From positions 1 through 24,038 of the forward strand of contig CAVBBP010000041.1 of assembly GCA_963593685.1 (NCBI GenBank): 24,038 bases of DNA, read 5' to 3'. Shown one piece after another: positions 15,793 to 22,614 of this stretch. The notes under the pieces were generated by a model. That model was not told the origin of the DNA. It did no database searches and worked only from the letters and a program-made list of their open reading frames with translations. A program made the translations under genes and the position numbers. Position 1 is the first letter of the stretch, and each line of letters begins with the position of its first letter. Source of the DNA: W0P28-013 sp963593685. GTDB lineage: Bacteria > Bacteroidota > Bacteroidia > Bacteroidales > Paludibacteraceae.

Positions 15793-17241
15793 TTACCCCA
15801 CGCTTCCTTCTAACGAAACTGACAGCAATTTTTGTGCCTCGACGGCAAATTCCATCGGCAGTTTGTTCAAAACTTCTTTGGCGTAGCCGTTCACTATCAA
15901 GCCGATAGCGTCCTCGGTGCCGATGCCACGCTGGTTGCAGTAAAAAAGTTGGTCTTCGCTTATTTTCGAGGTGGTGGCTTCGTGTTCTACCACAGCGGTG
16001 TCGTTTTCGATGTCCATATACGGAAAGGTGTGCGCACCACAACGGTCGCTCAAAAGTAGGCTGTCGCACTGCGAAAAGTTGCGTGCGCCGTCGGCATTTT
16101 TTGTTACCTTTACCAAGCCGCGGTACGAGTTTTGGCTCTGCCCCGCCGATATGCCTTTCGACACGATGCGGCTGCGGGTGTTGCGCCCGAGATGAATCAT
16201 TTTTGTGCCTGTGTCGGCCTGTTGGTAGTTGTTGGTTACTGCCACCGAATAGAACTCGCCCACCGAATTGTCGCCTTTCAGTATGCAACTCGGATATTTC
16301 CATGTGATGGCCGAGCCAGTTTCGACCTGCGTCCACGAGATTTTGGCGTTGTTGCCTTTGCAGATGGCGCGCTTGGTTACAAAATTGTAGATGCCGCCAC
16401 GCCCATTTTTGTCGCCGGGATACCAGTTTTGCACGGTCGAGTATTTCACTTCGGCATTGTTCATCACCACTATCTCCACAATGGCGGCGTGCAGTTGATT
16501 TTCGTCGCGCATGGGAGCGGTGCAGCCTTCGAGATACGACACATAAGCGTCGTCGTCGCACACAATGAGCGTGCGCTCGAACTGCCCCGTTTGTGCCGCA
16601 TTGATGCGAAAATAGGTCGATAGTTCCATCGGGCAGCGCACACCTTTGGGAATGTAAACGAACGAACCATCGCTGAAAACAGCACTGTTCAGAGCGGCAA
16701 AAAAGTTGTCGGCGGCTGGCACTACCGAACCCAGATAGCGGCGCACCAAGTCGGGGTGGTCTTTCACCGCCTCGCTGATGGAGCAGAAGATGATGCCTTT
16801 TTCGGCCAGATTTTCGCGATAGGTGGTTTTCACGCTCACGCTGTCCATCACCGCATCGACGGCCATGCCTGTGAGTGCGTCGCGCTCTTCGAGCGGGATG
16901 CCGAGTTTGTCGAAGGTTTTGATGAGTTCGGGATCGACTTTTTCGGCGTTGTTTGGCGCATTTTTGCGCGGTGCAGCGTAGTAGGTTATGGCTTGATAGT
17001 CGATTTCGGGAATATCGAGATGCGCCCAGTGCGGCATTTGCAGTGTTTGCCAGTGCCGAAAGGCTTTCAGGCGAAAATCGAGCAGCCAGTCGGGTTCGTG
17101 CTTTTTGGCCGAGATAAGCCGCACCACCTCTTCGCTCAACCCGTGCGGAATGGTTTCCGTTTCGATGTCGGTGGTGAAACCGTATTTGTAGTCGGACGAG
17201 GTTACTTCGTCGATGATGTTATGTGCTTGCTTTTCGGGCAT
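15793..17241 (-). CDS. sufB: Fe-S cluster assembly scaffold SufB
   Basis: Core scaffold subunit where Fe-S clusters are built, acting with SufC and SufD and receiving sulfur from SufS. 482 residues from ATG 17241, close to the family norm of about 480. Seen: GLSEEVVRLISAKKHEPDWL, SDGSFVYIPKGVRCPMELST, SYLEGCTAPMRDENQLHAAI, TWKYPSCILKGDNSVGEFYS, ISAGQSQNSYRGLV, the cysteine in FSQCDSLLLSDRCGAHTFPY, and EHEATTSKISEDQLFYCNQR. The frame extends upstream to a TTG at 17295, but this would translate the promoter; ATG 17241 gives the normal N-terminus. The gene is separated from sufCDS by guaD and pnuC. Confidence 0.96.
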   Translation of the reverse strand: MPEKQAHNIIDEVTSSDYKYGFTTDIETETIPHGLSEEVVRLISAKKHEPDWLLDFRLKAFRHWQTLQMPHWAHLDIPEIDYQAITYYAAPRKNAPNNAEKVDPELIKTFDKLGIPLEERDALTGMAVDAVMDSVSVKTTYRENLAEKGIIFCSISEAVKDHPDLVRRYLGSVVPAADNFFAALNSAVFSDGSFVYIPKGVRCPMELSTYFRINAAQTGQFERTLIVCDDDAYVSYLEGCTAPMRDENQLHAAIVEIVVMNNAEVKYSTVQNWYPGDKNGRGGIYNFVTKRAICKGNNAKISWTQVETGSAITWKYPSCILKGDNSVGEFYSVAVTNNYQQADTGTKMIHLGRNTRSRIVSKGISAGQSQNSYRGLVKVTKNADGARNFSQCDSLLLSDRCGAHTFPYMDIENDTAVVEHEATTSKISEDQLFYCNQRGIGTEDAIGLIVNGYAKEVLNKLPMEFAVEAQKLLSVSLEGSVG

Positions 17242-17265
17242 AAAATTGCGGTGTGTTGTAACCTG

Positions 17266-17294
17266 CAAAGGTACAAAAAAATCGGATTTTCTCA
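17266..17294 (-). promoter_or_regulatory. Bacteroidota-type promoter of sufB
   Basis: Minus strand: -7 box TACCTTTG at 17273-17266, preceded about 19 bases upstream by a TTGA in the -33 position, right at the dnaG stop codon. The leader to ATG 17241 is about 20 bases. This shows that sufB has its own promoter even though dnaG is only 50 bp away. Confidence 0.75.
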
Positions 17295-19346
17295 ACCGAT
17301 TTTGGCGACGACGCGTCCGCCGAGCATTTTTGCCGCTTGATTTTTCTGCGTGTTCAGTTGGTCGATTTTGGCCATGGCCTGCTCGATGGCGGCAGTGTCG
17401 CCGTTTTGCGAAGCGTTTTTCAGGTCGAGCATAGTCTGTTTTATGTTGCTGAGTATGAGCGTGTTTTTGTATTCAACAATCACTTTGCTCAAGTCTTCGC
17501 AGATGGCTTGCATCTTTTCCTGATGGCGTTTTTGCCTGTACCTGTCGAGCCGCTCTTGTGCCGAGGCGCGCTCCCGTTCGGTGCGACCTTCCACTTTGGG
17601 CGCGTTGCCATCGTCGTTATACATTTTGCTCAGCGTGTATTTGTCCGACAGCAGTTCGGCGGCCAACTGGCTGATGTTCGGGTCGAAGTGCTGCCCGAAA
17701 AAGTGTATCGGGTCGAATTCTGCGTCGTGGTGGTGCGCCGCAATTTCGTAGAGAAACGCTTGGTGCAGCGGCCGTTTGAAGGTGATTTGATCCGATTCGA
17801 GCAGTTCGTTTACAATAAATTCGTTGGCGGTCCACACGCGCTCTTCGTCGGCAAAAATCGGCTCGTTGCCGTAGAGCAGTGCAAATTTCAGAATGTCCTT
17901 TTCTAATTGCAGAAATTTGTCGTCTTCGGCGGTAATTTCGACGGCTTGGGCATATTGCGGTGGCGGCTCTGGCAGCGCATTTTCGGCATTTTCGGCGGCA
18001 TTTGCCAAGCGTGCCTGCTCTTTTTCAATCTTCTGTCGGCGCAATTTTCTGATAGCGGAGCGTATCGTGTCTTCGCGCAAATCGAGTTGTGTGGCGCAAA
18101 TTTTGATATATTCGGCCAAGAGTATCTCGTTGTAAATCAGCGCAAGTGCTGGCAGCAGTTCGTCGTTGATGAGTTGCGCTTTTCGGGTCGGATTTTTTTG
18201 CGTCGAGGCGGCTATCTGCAAGCATTTGTAGGTGGCAAAGTCGGTCTTGTTGCGCTCGATGTAATCGACAAAATCGCTGGCATTGTGGGCGCGAGCGTAA
18301 CTGTCGGGGTCTTCGCCTTCGGGCAGCCGCACCACGCTCACATTCAGACCTTCGGCCAATGCTACACCGATGGCTTGGTTGGTGTCTTTTTCGCCCGCTT
18401 CGTCGGTGTCGTACATCAGCACAATGTTGGTTGTGAAGCGGTGCAGTTTGTGCGCTTGCGTTTCGCTCAACCCCTTGCCGCCCGAGCAGGCCACCACATT
18501 TTTCACGCCGCACTGGTGCATCGACAGCACATCGGTTTGCCCTTCGACCATATAGACGCAATCGGCTTTGGTGATGGCTTGTTTGGCCTGATAAATGCCA
18601 AAAATTTCTTGGTCTTTGTGGTAAATGTCCGATTCGGGCGAATTGAGATATTTTTGGGAAACGCCTTTGGTTTCGCGCGACAGCACGCGCCCTGTGAAAG
18701 CCACCACTTGTCCGCCAATCGACAGCCATGGAAAGATGATGCGCTCGCGGAAAAAGTCGTAGAGTCCGCCCTTTTCGCTGCGTTTGCAGAGTCCGATTTT
18801 TTCAAAAAAATCGAGATTGTAGCCTTTGGCTTTGGCGGCGTCGGACAGCGCACTCCACGCACCAGTGGCGTAACCGAGGCGAAACTCGCGTATGATTTCG
18901 TCGCTGAAGCCGCGCTCGCGCAGGTAGGTCAGCCCGAGTGCCTGCCCATCGGCGTGATTTTTCAGCGTATCTTCGAAGTATTTGGCGGCAAATTCGTTGG
19001 CAGCGAGCATACTTTCGCGCTCGTTTTGCGCCTGTTTTTCCTCGTCGGTCTGCTCGCGCTCTTCTATCTCGATGTGATATTTCTTGGCCAGAACGCGCAG
19101 CGCTTCGGGGTACGATATGTTTTCGTGCTCCATCAGAAAATTCGCTGCGTTGCCGCCCTTGCCGCACCCGAAACATTTGAATATGCCTTTCGATGGCGAT
19201 ACGCTGAACGACGGCGTTTTCTCGTTGTGAAACGGACACACGCCCCAGTAGTTCGCACCGCGCTTGCGTAGCGTTACAAACTCGGACACGACATCGTAAA
19301 TCTGCGCCGCGTCCATAATGCGCCTCACTGTATTCGGGTCAATCAT
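17292..19346 (-). CDS. dnaG: DNA primase
   Basis: Makes RNA primers for replication. The 684 residues have all expected parts: the CHC2 zinc-binding domain with C37, H40, C58 and C61 (GVCPFHNEKTPSFSVSPSKG then FKCFGCGKGG), the RNA-polymerase-like N-terminal core (IIREFRLGYATGAWSAL, ERIIFPWLSIGGQVVAFTGR), the Toprim domain with E268 in YMVEGQTDVLSM and D313/D315 in LMYDTDEAGE, and a long helical C-terminus (about 420-670) for DnaB contact. The central PPQYAQ linker and the charged C-terminal helix RERASAQERLDRYRQK are diverged, as is usual. Start at ATG 19346 gives the standard MIDPNTVRRIMDAA N-terminus. It lies 235 bp downstream of sppA. Confidence 0.97.
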   Translation of the reverse strand: MIDPNTVRRIMDAAQIYDVVSEFVTLRKRGANYWGVCPFHNEKTPSFSVSPSKGIFKCFGCGKGGNAANFLMEHENISYPEALRVLAKKYHIEIEEREQTDEEKQAQNERESMLAANEFAAKYFEDTLKNHADGQALGLTYLRERGFSDEIIREFRLGYATGAWSALSDAAKAKGYNLDFFEKIGLCKRSEKGGLYDFFRERIIFPWLSIGGQVVAFTGRVLSRETKGVSQKYLNSPESDIYHKDQEIFGIYQAKQAITKADCVYMVEGQTDVLSMHQCGVKNVVACSGGKGLSETQAHKLHRFTTNIVLMYDTDEAGEKDTNQAIGVALAEGLNVSVVRLPEGEDPDSYARAHNASDFVDYIERNKTDFATYKCLQIAASTQKNPTRKAQLINDELLPALALIYNEILLAEYIKICATQLDLREDTIRSAIRKLRRQKIEKEQARLANAAENAENALPEPPPQYAQAVEITAEDDKFLQLEKDILKFALLYGNEPIFADEERVWTANEFIVNELLESDQITFKRPLHQAFLYEIAAHHHDAEFDPIHFFGQHFDPNISQLAAELLSDKYTLSKMYNDDGNAPKVEGRTERERASAQERLDRYRQKRHQEKMQAICEDLSKVIVEYKNTLILSNIKQTMLDLKNASQNGDTAAIEQAMAKIDQLNTQKNQAAKMLGGRVVAKIG

Positions 19347-19581
19347 CGGTGTTTTGGGGAATTCTATTTATTGGGGATTTGTTGATTTGTTGATTTGGTT
19401 ATTTGTTGAAGTGTTGAATCGATTTTATTTCTGGTTTCTGGTTGCGCTGCGCGCGGTTTCAAGTTTCAGAGTTTCAGGGTTCATATTGTTGAATCGTTCG
19501 GACGCACTCGGTGCGTCCCTACTTTCAAACTTTCCACTTTATACACTTTCACACTTTATACACTTTTTATACACTTTCAAA
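19347..19581. repeat. Repeat-mosaic region between sppA and dnaG
   Basis: No gene. Plus strand, low to high: GGGGATTTGTTGATTTGTTG and GGTTATTTGTTGAAGTGTTG words, TTTCTGGTTTCTGG, a GCGCTGCGCGC palindrome (about 19444-19456), TTTCAAGTTTCAGAGTTTCA, the GGACGCAC palindrome (19499-19522) and TACACTTTCACACTTTATAC decamer-like words up to the sppA stop. No clear dnaG promoter. Confidence 0.8.
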
Positions 19582-21312
19582 CTATTCAAACACAATTTCG
19601 AACGGCATGATGGCTTGCAGGCCTTGTCGCGCTTGCGCTTTTTGCAGGGCGCAGAGGTAGTCGTAGCCCACGCCAAGCCTTTTTTGCAGCACGCTCATCT
19701 CCAGTTCGTCCATCAACTGCGCCACCCAATCGCGCTTGGGCGGGTAGTTTTTCACATTGTATTCGGCAAGGTTGGCTTTGGCGGCCGCTATATCGATGGC
19801 ATCGTCGAGGTTGCCCAGCAGATCGACCAAACCGATTTTCTGTGCGTCTGCGCCCGTCCAAACGCGCCCTTCGGCCACCTGTTTTATGGCTTCGGGCGTG
19901 CGGTGGCGACCGTCGGCACAACGCTGCACAAACAGTTCGTAGCCGCGCTCTACATAGCGTTGATACAGTTGCCGCTCGCCAGCAGTAACGGGGCGCGACA
20001 TATTGCCAAAGTCGGCGTATTCGTGCGTTTTCACGCCATCGACAGCCACGCCGATTTTATCTGCCAATTTCTCGACATTGGGCAGCAACCCAAAAATGCC
20101 AATCGAGCCAGTGATGGTGGTGGGCTGCGCCACTATGGTGTCGGCGGCGCACGAAATGTAGTAACCGCCCGAGGCCGCATAGTCGCCCATCGACACGATG
20201 AACGGCTTTTGGGCTTTGACCAACTGCGTGGCGTGCCATATCTGCTCCGAACCGAATGCGCTGCCGCCCGGCGAATTGACGCGCAAAACTACCGCTTTCA
20301 CGCTTTCGTCGTCGGCCAAATCGGCCAATGTTTCGGCTATTTTTTCTGAATCCATGCTGCTTTCAGCGTTGCCATCAATCTCGCCTGTGGCATAGACCAC
20401 GGCTATTTTGTTGGCGGAATAGGCGGCGTTGTCGGGCTGATTTTTTAGCGTTTTCAAATCGACCGTGGCGTAGTTGCCGTGCATCAACTGTTCGAGAATC
20501 TGCGCCATCTCGGTGCGATAGACAAGCGTATCAACCAGTCCCTGCTCGTAGGCGATGCGCGCCTCGTCGAAAAAGAGTCCTTGGTTGGCAAAATTGTCGA
20601 AAATGGCTCTGTCCAACTGCCGCCCGCTGGCCATATCGGCGCACAGCGAGTTCCAAATCGAACCTGATAACTGATTGAGTTGCTGGCGGTTAGCGTCGCT
20701 CATCGTGCGATTGATATAAGGCTCTACCGCCGACTTGAATGTACCAACTTTGAACACCTGCATTTCGATGCCGAGTTTGTCGAGCGCCTCTTTGTAGAAC
20801 AGCGTGTTCATCGATAGTCCCGTGAGAATGAGTTGCCCCTGCGGATTCATCGCCACACGGTCGGCCACGGCAGCCAAAGCGTAAGTGCCATTGCTGTAAG
20901 CGTCGGCGTAAGCCACCACAAATTTTTCCGATTCTTTGAAATCGAGCAGCGCATCTCGTATCTCGTCGATAGAGGCTGGCGCGGCACTCAATCCACTGAT
21001 ATTCAGATAGATGCCTTCGATATTTGCATCGTTTTTGGCGCGGTCGATGGCGGTCAGCACCTCGTCGAGTCCGATGATGCCTTGCGTGCGGCTATATTTC
21101 GCTTTCAGAAAGTCAAGGCCGCTCTCCTCGTTGCGCTCCACAAGCGTGCCTTCGAGTTTGAGTTCAAACACCGAGTGTGGCTCGACGATGGCGGGCGCAT
21201 TGTTCAGCAGTGCCAGCGAACCGATAGCCCCAAACAGTAGCAGCGTGCATACAACGCCAAACAGCACAAGCCCGAGCAGCGTGGCGAAAGTCATTTTCAG
21301 AAAATTTTTCAT
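19582..21312 (-). CDS. sppA: Signal peptide peptidase SppA (67 kDa type)
   Basis: Membrane-anchored serine protease of family S49 that degrades cleaved signal peptides in the envelope. 576 residues from ATG 21312, the tandem-domain long form. The N-terminal membrane anchor is residues about 8-35 (FATLLGLVLFGVVCTLLLFG). The catalytic lysine is K193 in VGTFKSAVEPYINR in the first half, and the nucleophile is S381 in VSMGDYAASGGYYISCAAD in the second half, the Ser/Lys dyad split across two domains as in E. coli SppA. VVLRVNSPGGSAFGSEQIW is also present. The frame runs upstream to a TTG at 21360 through the promoter, so ATG 21312 (or 21324) is preferred. Confidence 0.95.
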   Translation of the reverse strand: MKNFLKMTFATLLGLVLFGVVCTLLLFGAIGSLALLNNAPAIVEPHSVFELKLEGTLVERNEESGLDFLKAKYSRTQGIIGLDEVLTAIDRAKNDANIEGIYLNISGLSAAPASIDEIRDALLDFKESEKFVVAYADAYSNGTYALAAVADRVAMNPQGQLILTGLSMNTLFYKEALDKLGIEMQVFKVGTFKSAVEPYINRTMSDANRQQLNQLSGSIWNSLCADMASGRQLDRAIFDNFANQGLFFDEARIAYEQGLVDTLVYRTEMAQILEQLMHGNYATVDLKTLKNQPDNAAYSANKIAVVYATGEIDGNAESSMDSEKIAETLADLADDESVKAVVLRVNSPGGSAFGSEQIWHATQLVKAQKPFIVSMGDYAASGGYYISCAADTIVAQPTTITGSIGIFGLLPNVEKLADKIGVAVDGVKTHEYADFGNMSRPVTAGERQLYQRYVERGYELFVQRCADGRHRTPEAIKQVAEGRVWTGADAQKIGLVDLLGNLDDAIDIAAAKANLAEYNVKNYPPKRDWVAQLMDELEMSVLQKRLGVGYDYLCALQKAQARQGLQAIMPFEIVFE

Positions 21313-21338
21313 AGCAAAAACCATATTTTTTCGTTTGG

Positions 21339-21346
21339 CAAAAGTA
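21339..21346 (-). promoter_or_regulatory. Likely -7 box of the sppA promoter
   Basis: Minus-strand TACTTTTG fits TAnnTTTG and lies 15-27 bases before the two candidate ATG codons. No convincing TTTG was found at the -33 position, so confidence is moderate. Confidence 0.55.
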
Positions 21347-21461
21347 GTGAAAATTTTCAATAGTGCGAAAGTGAAAAAGTGTAAAAGTGCGAAAAGTAGG
21401 GGCGCGGCATGCCACGCCCTTTTTGTGGATTTGCAGATTTGGTTATTTGTTGATTTGCTTT

Positions 21462-21647
21462 CTAACCCCTACCCCTGCCATTCGGCAGGTACTCCCCCTA
21501 TCTGCTACCGCAGCAGAGGGAGAGAATAGGACGACAGAAAGCCAGCAAGATAACGCACCAAACCAACCGAAATGCGATTCTGTCCCCCTGCTTGGAGCGC
21601 AGCGCAAAGATAGGGGGACGAGGAGCGACAGCGACGGAGGGGGTTAG
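21462..21647. repeat. MITE-like palindromic element with CTAACCCC ends
   Basis: Inverted ends CTAACCCC (21462-21469) and GGGGTTAG (21640-21647) enclose several internal hairpins: a CCTGCC-ATTC-GGCAGG stem near 21473-21489, CTGCTACCGCAG inside a CTCCC/GGGAG pair, and TCCCCCT pairing with AGGGGGA across about 30 bases. Shorter relative at 15516-15625. No coding capacity. Confidence 0.65.
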
Positions 21648-21760
21648 AAAATAACTCAATGATTCAATGAATCAATAATTGACAGTGTAGGGACGCACCG
21701 AGTGCGTCCGAAAGTATCAAATAACAATCATAGAGCCGCCACAGTGTGACGGCTCTACAA

Positions 21761-21818
21761 TCTATGTTCTATCTTCTATGCTCTTAAAATCTATTCTTGC
21801 TACTCACATCTTGCGACT
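21761..21818 (-). repeat. Stop-codon-associated repeat, copy E
   Basis: Minus strand: CAGTCGCAAGATGTGAGTAG, CAAG, AATAGATTTTAAGAGC and ATAGAAC-type words. It lies about 50 bases after the toxin stop, separated by AATTTCAAATTTCAGATT, so it is the one copy not abutting a gene. Confidence 0.85.
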
Positions 21819-21868
21819 GACAATCTGAAATTTGAAATTCCGCAGACTCGCCACACTTGAAAGCCACA

Positions 21869-22138
21869 CTATTTCGCATAATGCCCAAAAGCAGACAAGA
21901 CCAAGACAAGTACCTCTGTATCGTGTATCTCATACACCAAACGATGTTCTTTGTCCAAGCGGCGCGACCAAGTTTCCTCGGCAAAGTATTTCAACTGCTC
22001 CACTTGCCCAGTACCAGTACGCGGATGTTCCTGCAACTCTTGCAACAACTTTGTCAGTTTGCGGAATGCCTGCGGTGAGCGTTTGCGCAGCGCCACAACA
22101 TCTTCCTGCGCACCTTTTGTAAACACTATCGTGTACAT
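21869..22138 (-). CDS. YoeB/Txe-type mRNA interferase toxin
   Basis: Small toxin of 89 residues of the RelE superfamily, expected to cut mRNA at the ribosome. It matches the YoeB/Txe branch: EHPRTGTGQVEQLK with candidate catalytic E47, TWSRRLDKEHRLVYEI with R66, and the C-terminal SAFGHYAK with H86 and Y87, corresponding to E46, R65, H83 and Y84 of E. coli YoeB. ATG 22138 lies inside the antitoxin gene, with a 13-base overlap, so the pair is translationally coupled. Full length with all key residues, so probably functional. Confidence 0.92.
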   Translation of the reverse strand: MYTIVFTKGAQEDVVALRKRSPQAFRKLTKLLQELQEHPRTGTGQVEQLKYFAEETWSRRLDKEHRLVYEIHDTEVLVLVLSAFGHYAK

Positions 22139-22395
22139 AGCCGCTGCATAAAGTCTTCCGCCGTTTCGTTGGGCAGCATAGCCACCACCTCACCAGCGGC
22201 ATATTGTTGCCTTGCTTGCGCAATTTTCTCGCGGAATTCCGTCTCGGTCATAGCCACCTTGCACATTGAGGGCGTATGCGTAGTGGGCATACGAGCCACC
22301 TGCCACCCCATATTCTCCGAGAGACGCTTCAAGAAACGCGTATCTGCATTCGGCAGCGTGATGCGGAATGTAGTTTGCGTAGGTGTTGCTTCCAT
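22126..22395 (-). CDS. Antitoxin of the YoeB-type toxin
   Basis: Protein of 89 residues encoded directly before and overlapping the toxin. It does not look like YefM/Phd. The N-terminus has a strand-helix pattern TFRITLPNADTRFLKRLSEN, and the C-terminus, after TETEFREKIAQARQQYAAGE, holds VVAMLPNETAEDFMQRLCTR, which probably wraps the toxin. Antitoxin identity rests on gene order and overlap. It starts at ATG 22395 with a strong AAAGGAG Shine-Dalgarno (22410-22404) 8 bases upstream, consistent with excess antitoxin synthesis. A good promoter and a long inverted repeat lie directly upstream. Confidence 0.82.
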   Translation of the reverse strand: MEATPTQTTFRITLPNADTRFLKRLSENMGWQVARMPTTHTPSMCKVAMTETEFREKIAQARQQYAAGEVVAMLPNETAEDFMQRLCTR

Positions 22396-22417
22396 AGTGG
22401 TATCTCCTTTCTCACTG

Positions 22418-22425
22418 CAAAGATA
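22418..22425 (-). promoter_or_regulatory. Promoter -7 box of the toxin-antitoxin operon
   Basis: Minus-strand TATCTTTG matches TAnnTTTG. A TTTG lies 16 bases upstream at 22445-22442, within the inverted repeat. The leader to ATG 22395 contains the AAAGGAG ribosome site. Confidence 0.75.
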
Positions 22426-22426
22426 G

Positions 22427-22452
22427 CATTTTTTTTGCTTGCAAAAAAAATG
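22427..22452. promoter_or_regulatory. Perfect inverted repeat, candidate operator of the toxin-antitoxin operon
   Basis: Arms CATTTTTTTTGC (22427-22438) and GCAAAAAAAATG (22441-22452) are perfect complements around a 2-base centre. It fills the spacer between the -33 and -7 boxes and ends one base from the -7 box, an ideal site for repression by an antitoxin dimer. Assignment as operator is inference. Confidence 0.6.
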
Positions 22453-22614
22453 AACAATAAAAAATGAACAATGAATAATAATTGCGGCGGTGTTGATACC
22501 GAAAAACAGAAATTAGAAACAACGAGAAGCGAAAACCAACTGCAGAAAGTTGTAGTGTGCGAAACTTTATGAACTTCTTATCAACTCATCAACTTTTCAA
22601 CCTAATTTGAAATC
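22453..22614. repeat. Repeat-mosaic region between kinase and antitoxin genes
   Basis: No gene. Plus strand: AACAATAAAAAATGAACAAT and GAATAATAATTGCGGC words (also found inverted at about 7986-8030), AGAAATTAGAAACAACGAG, then AACTTTATGAACTTCTTATC and CAACTCATCAACTTTTCAAC words ending in CTAATTTGAAATC directly at the kinase stop. Confidence 0.75.

Larger units (their letters stand above)
21361..21868. repeat. Repeat-mosaic region between toxin gene and sppA
   Basis: No gene in about 500 bp. Plus strand: AGTGCGAAAGTG words (21361-21395), a GATTTGGTTATTTGTTGATT block (21436-21456), a large CTAACCCC-bounded palindromic element (21462-21647), ATTCAATGAATCAATAATTG words, the GGACGCAC palindrome (21687-21710), an imperfect hairpin TAGAGCCG-CCACAGTGTGA-CGGCTCTA (21731-21757), the stop-associated repeat copy E and AATCTGAAATTTGAAATTC. 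Confidence 0.8.

Noticed and set aside
17241..17295. Extended N-terminus of SufB from TTG at 17295
   Set aside because: The extension encodes the promoter region (TACCTTTG box) and is not part of the normal SufB N-terminus.
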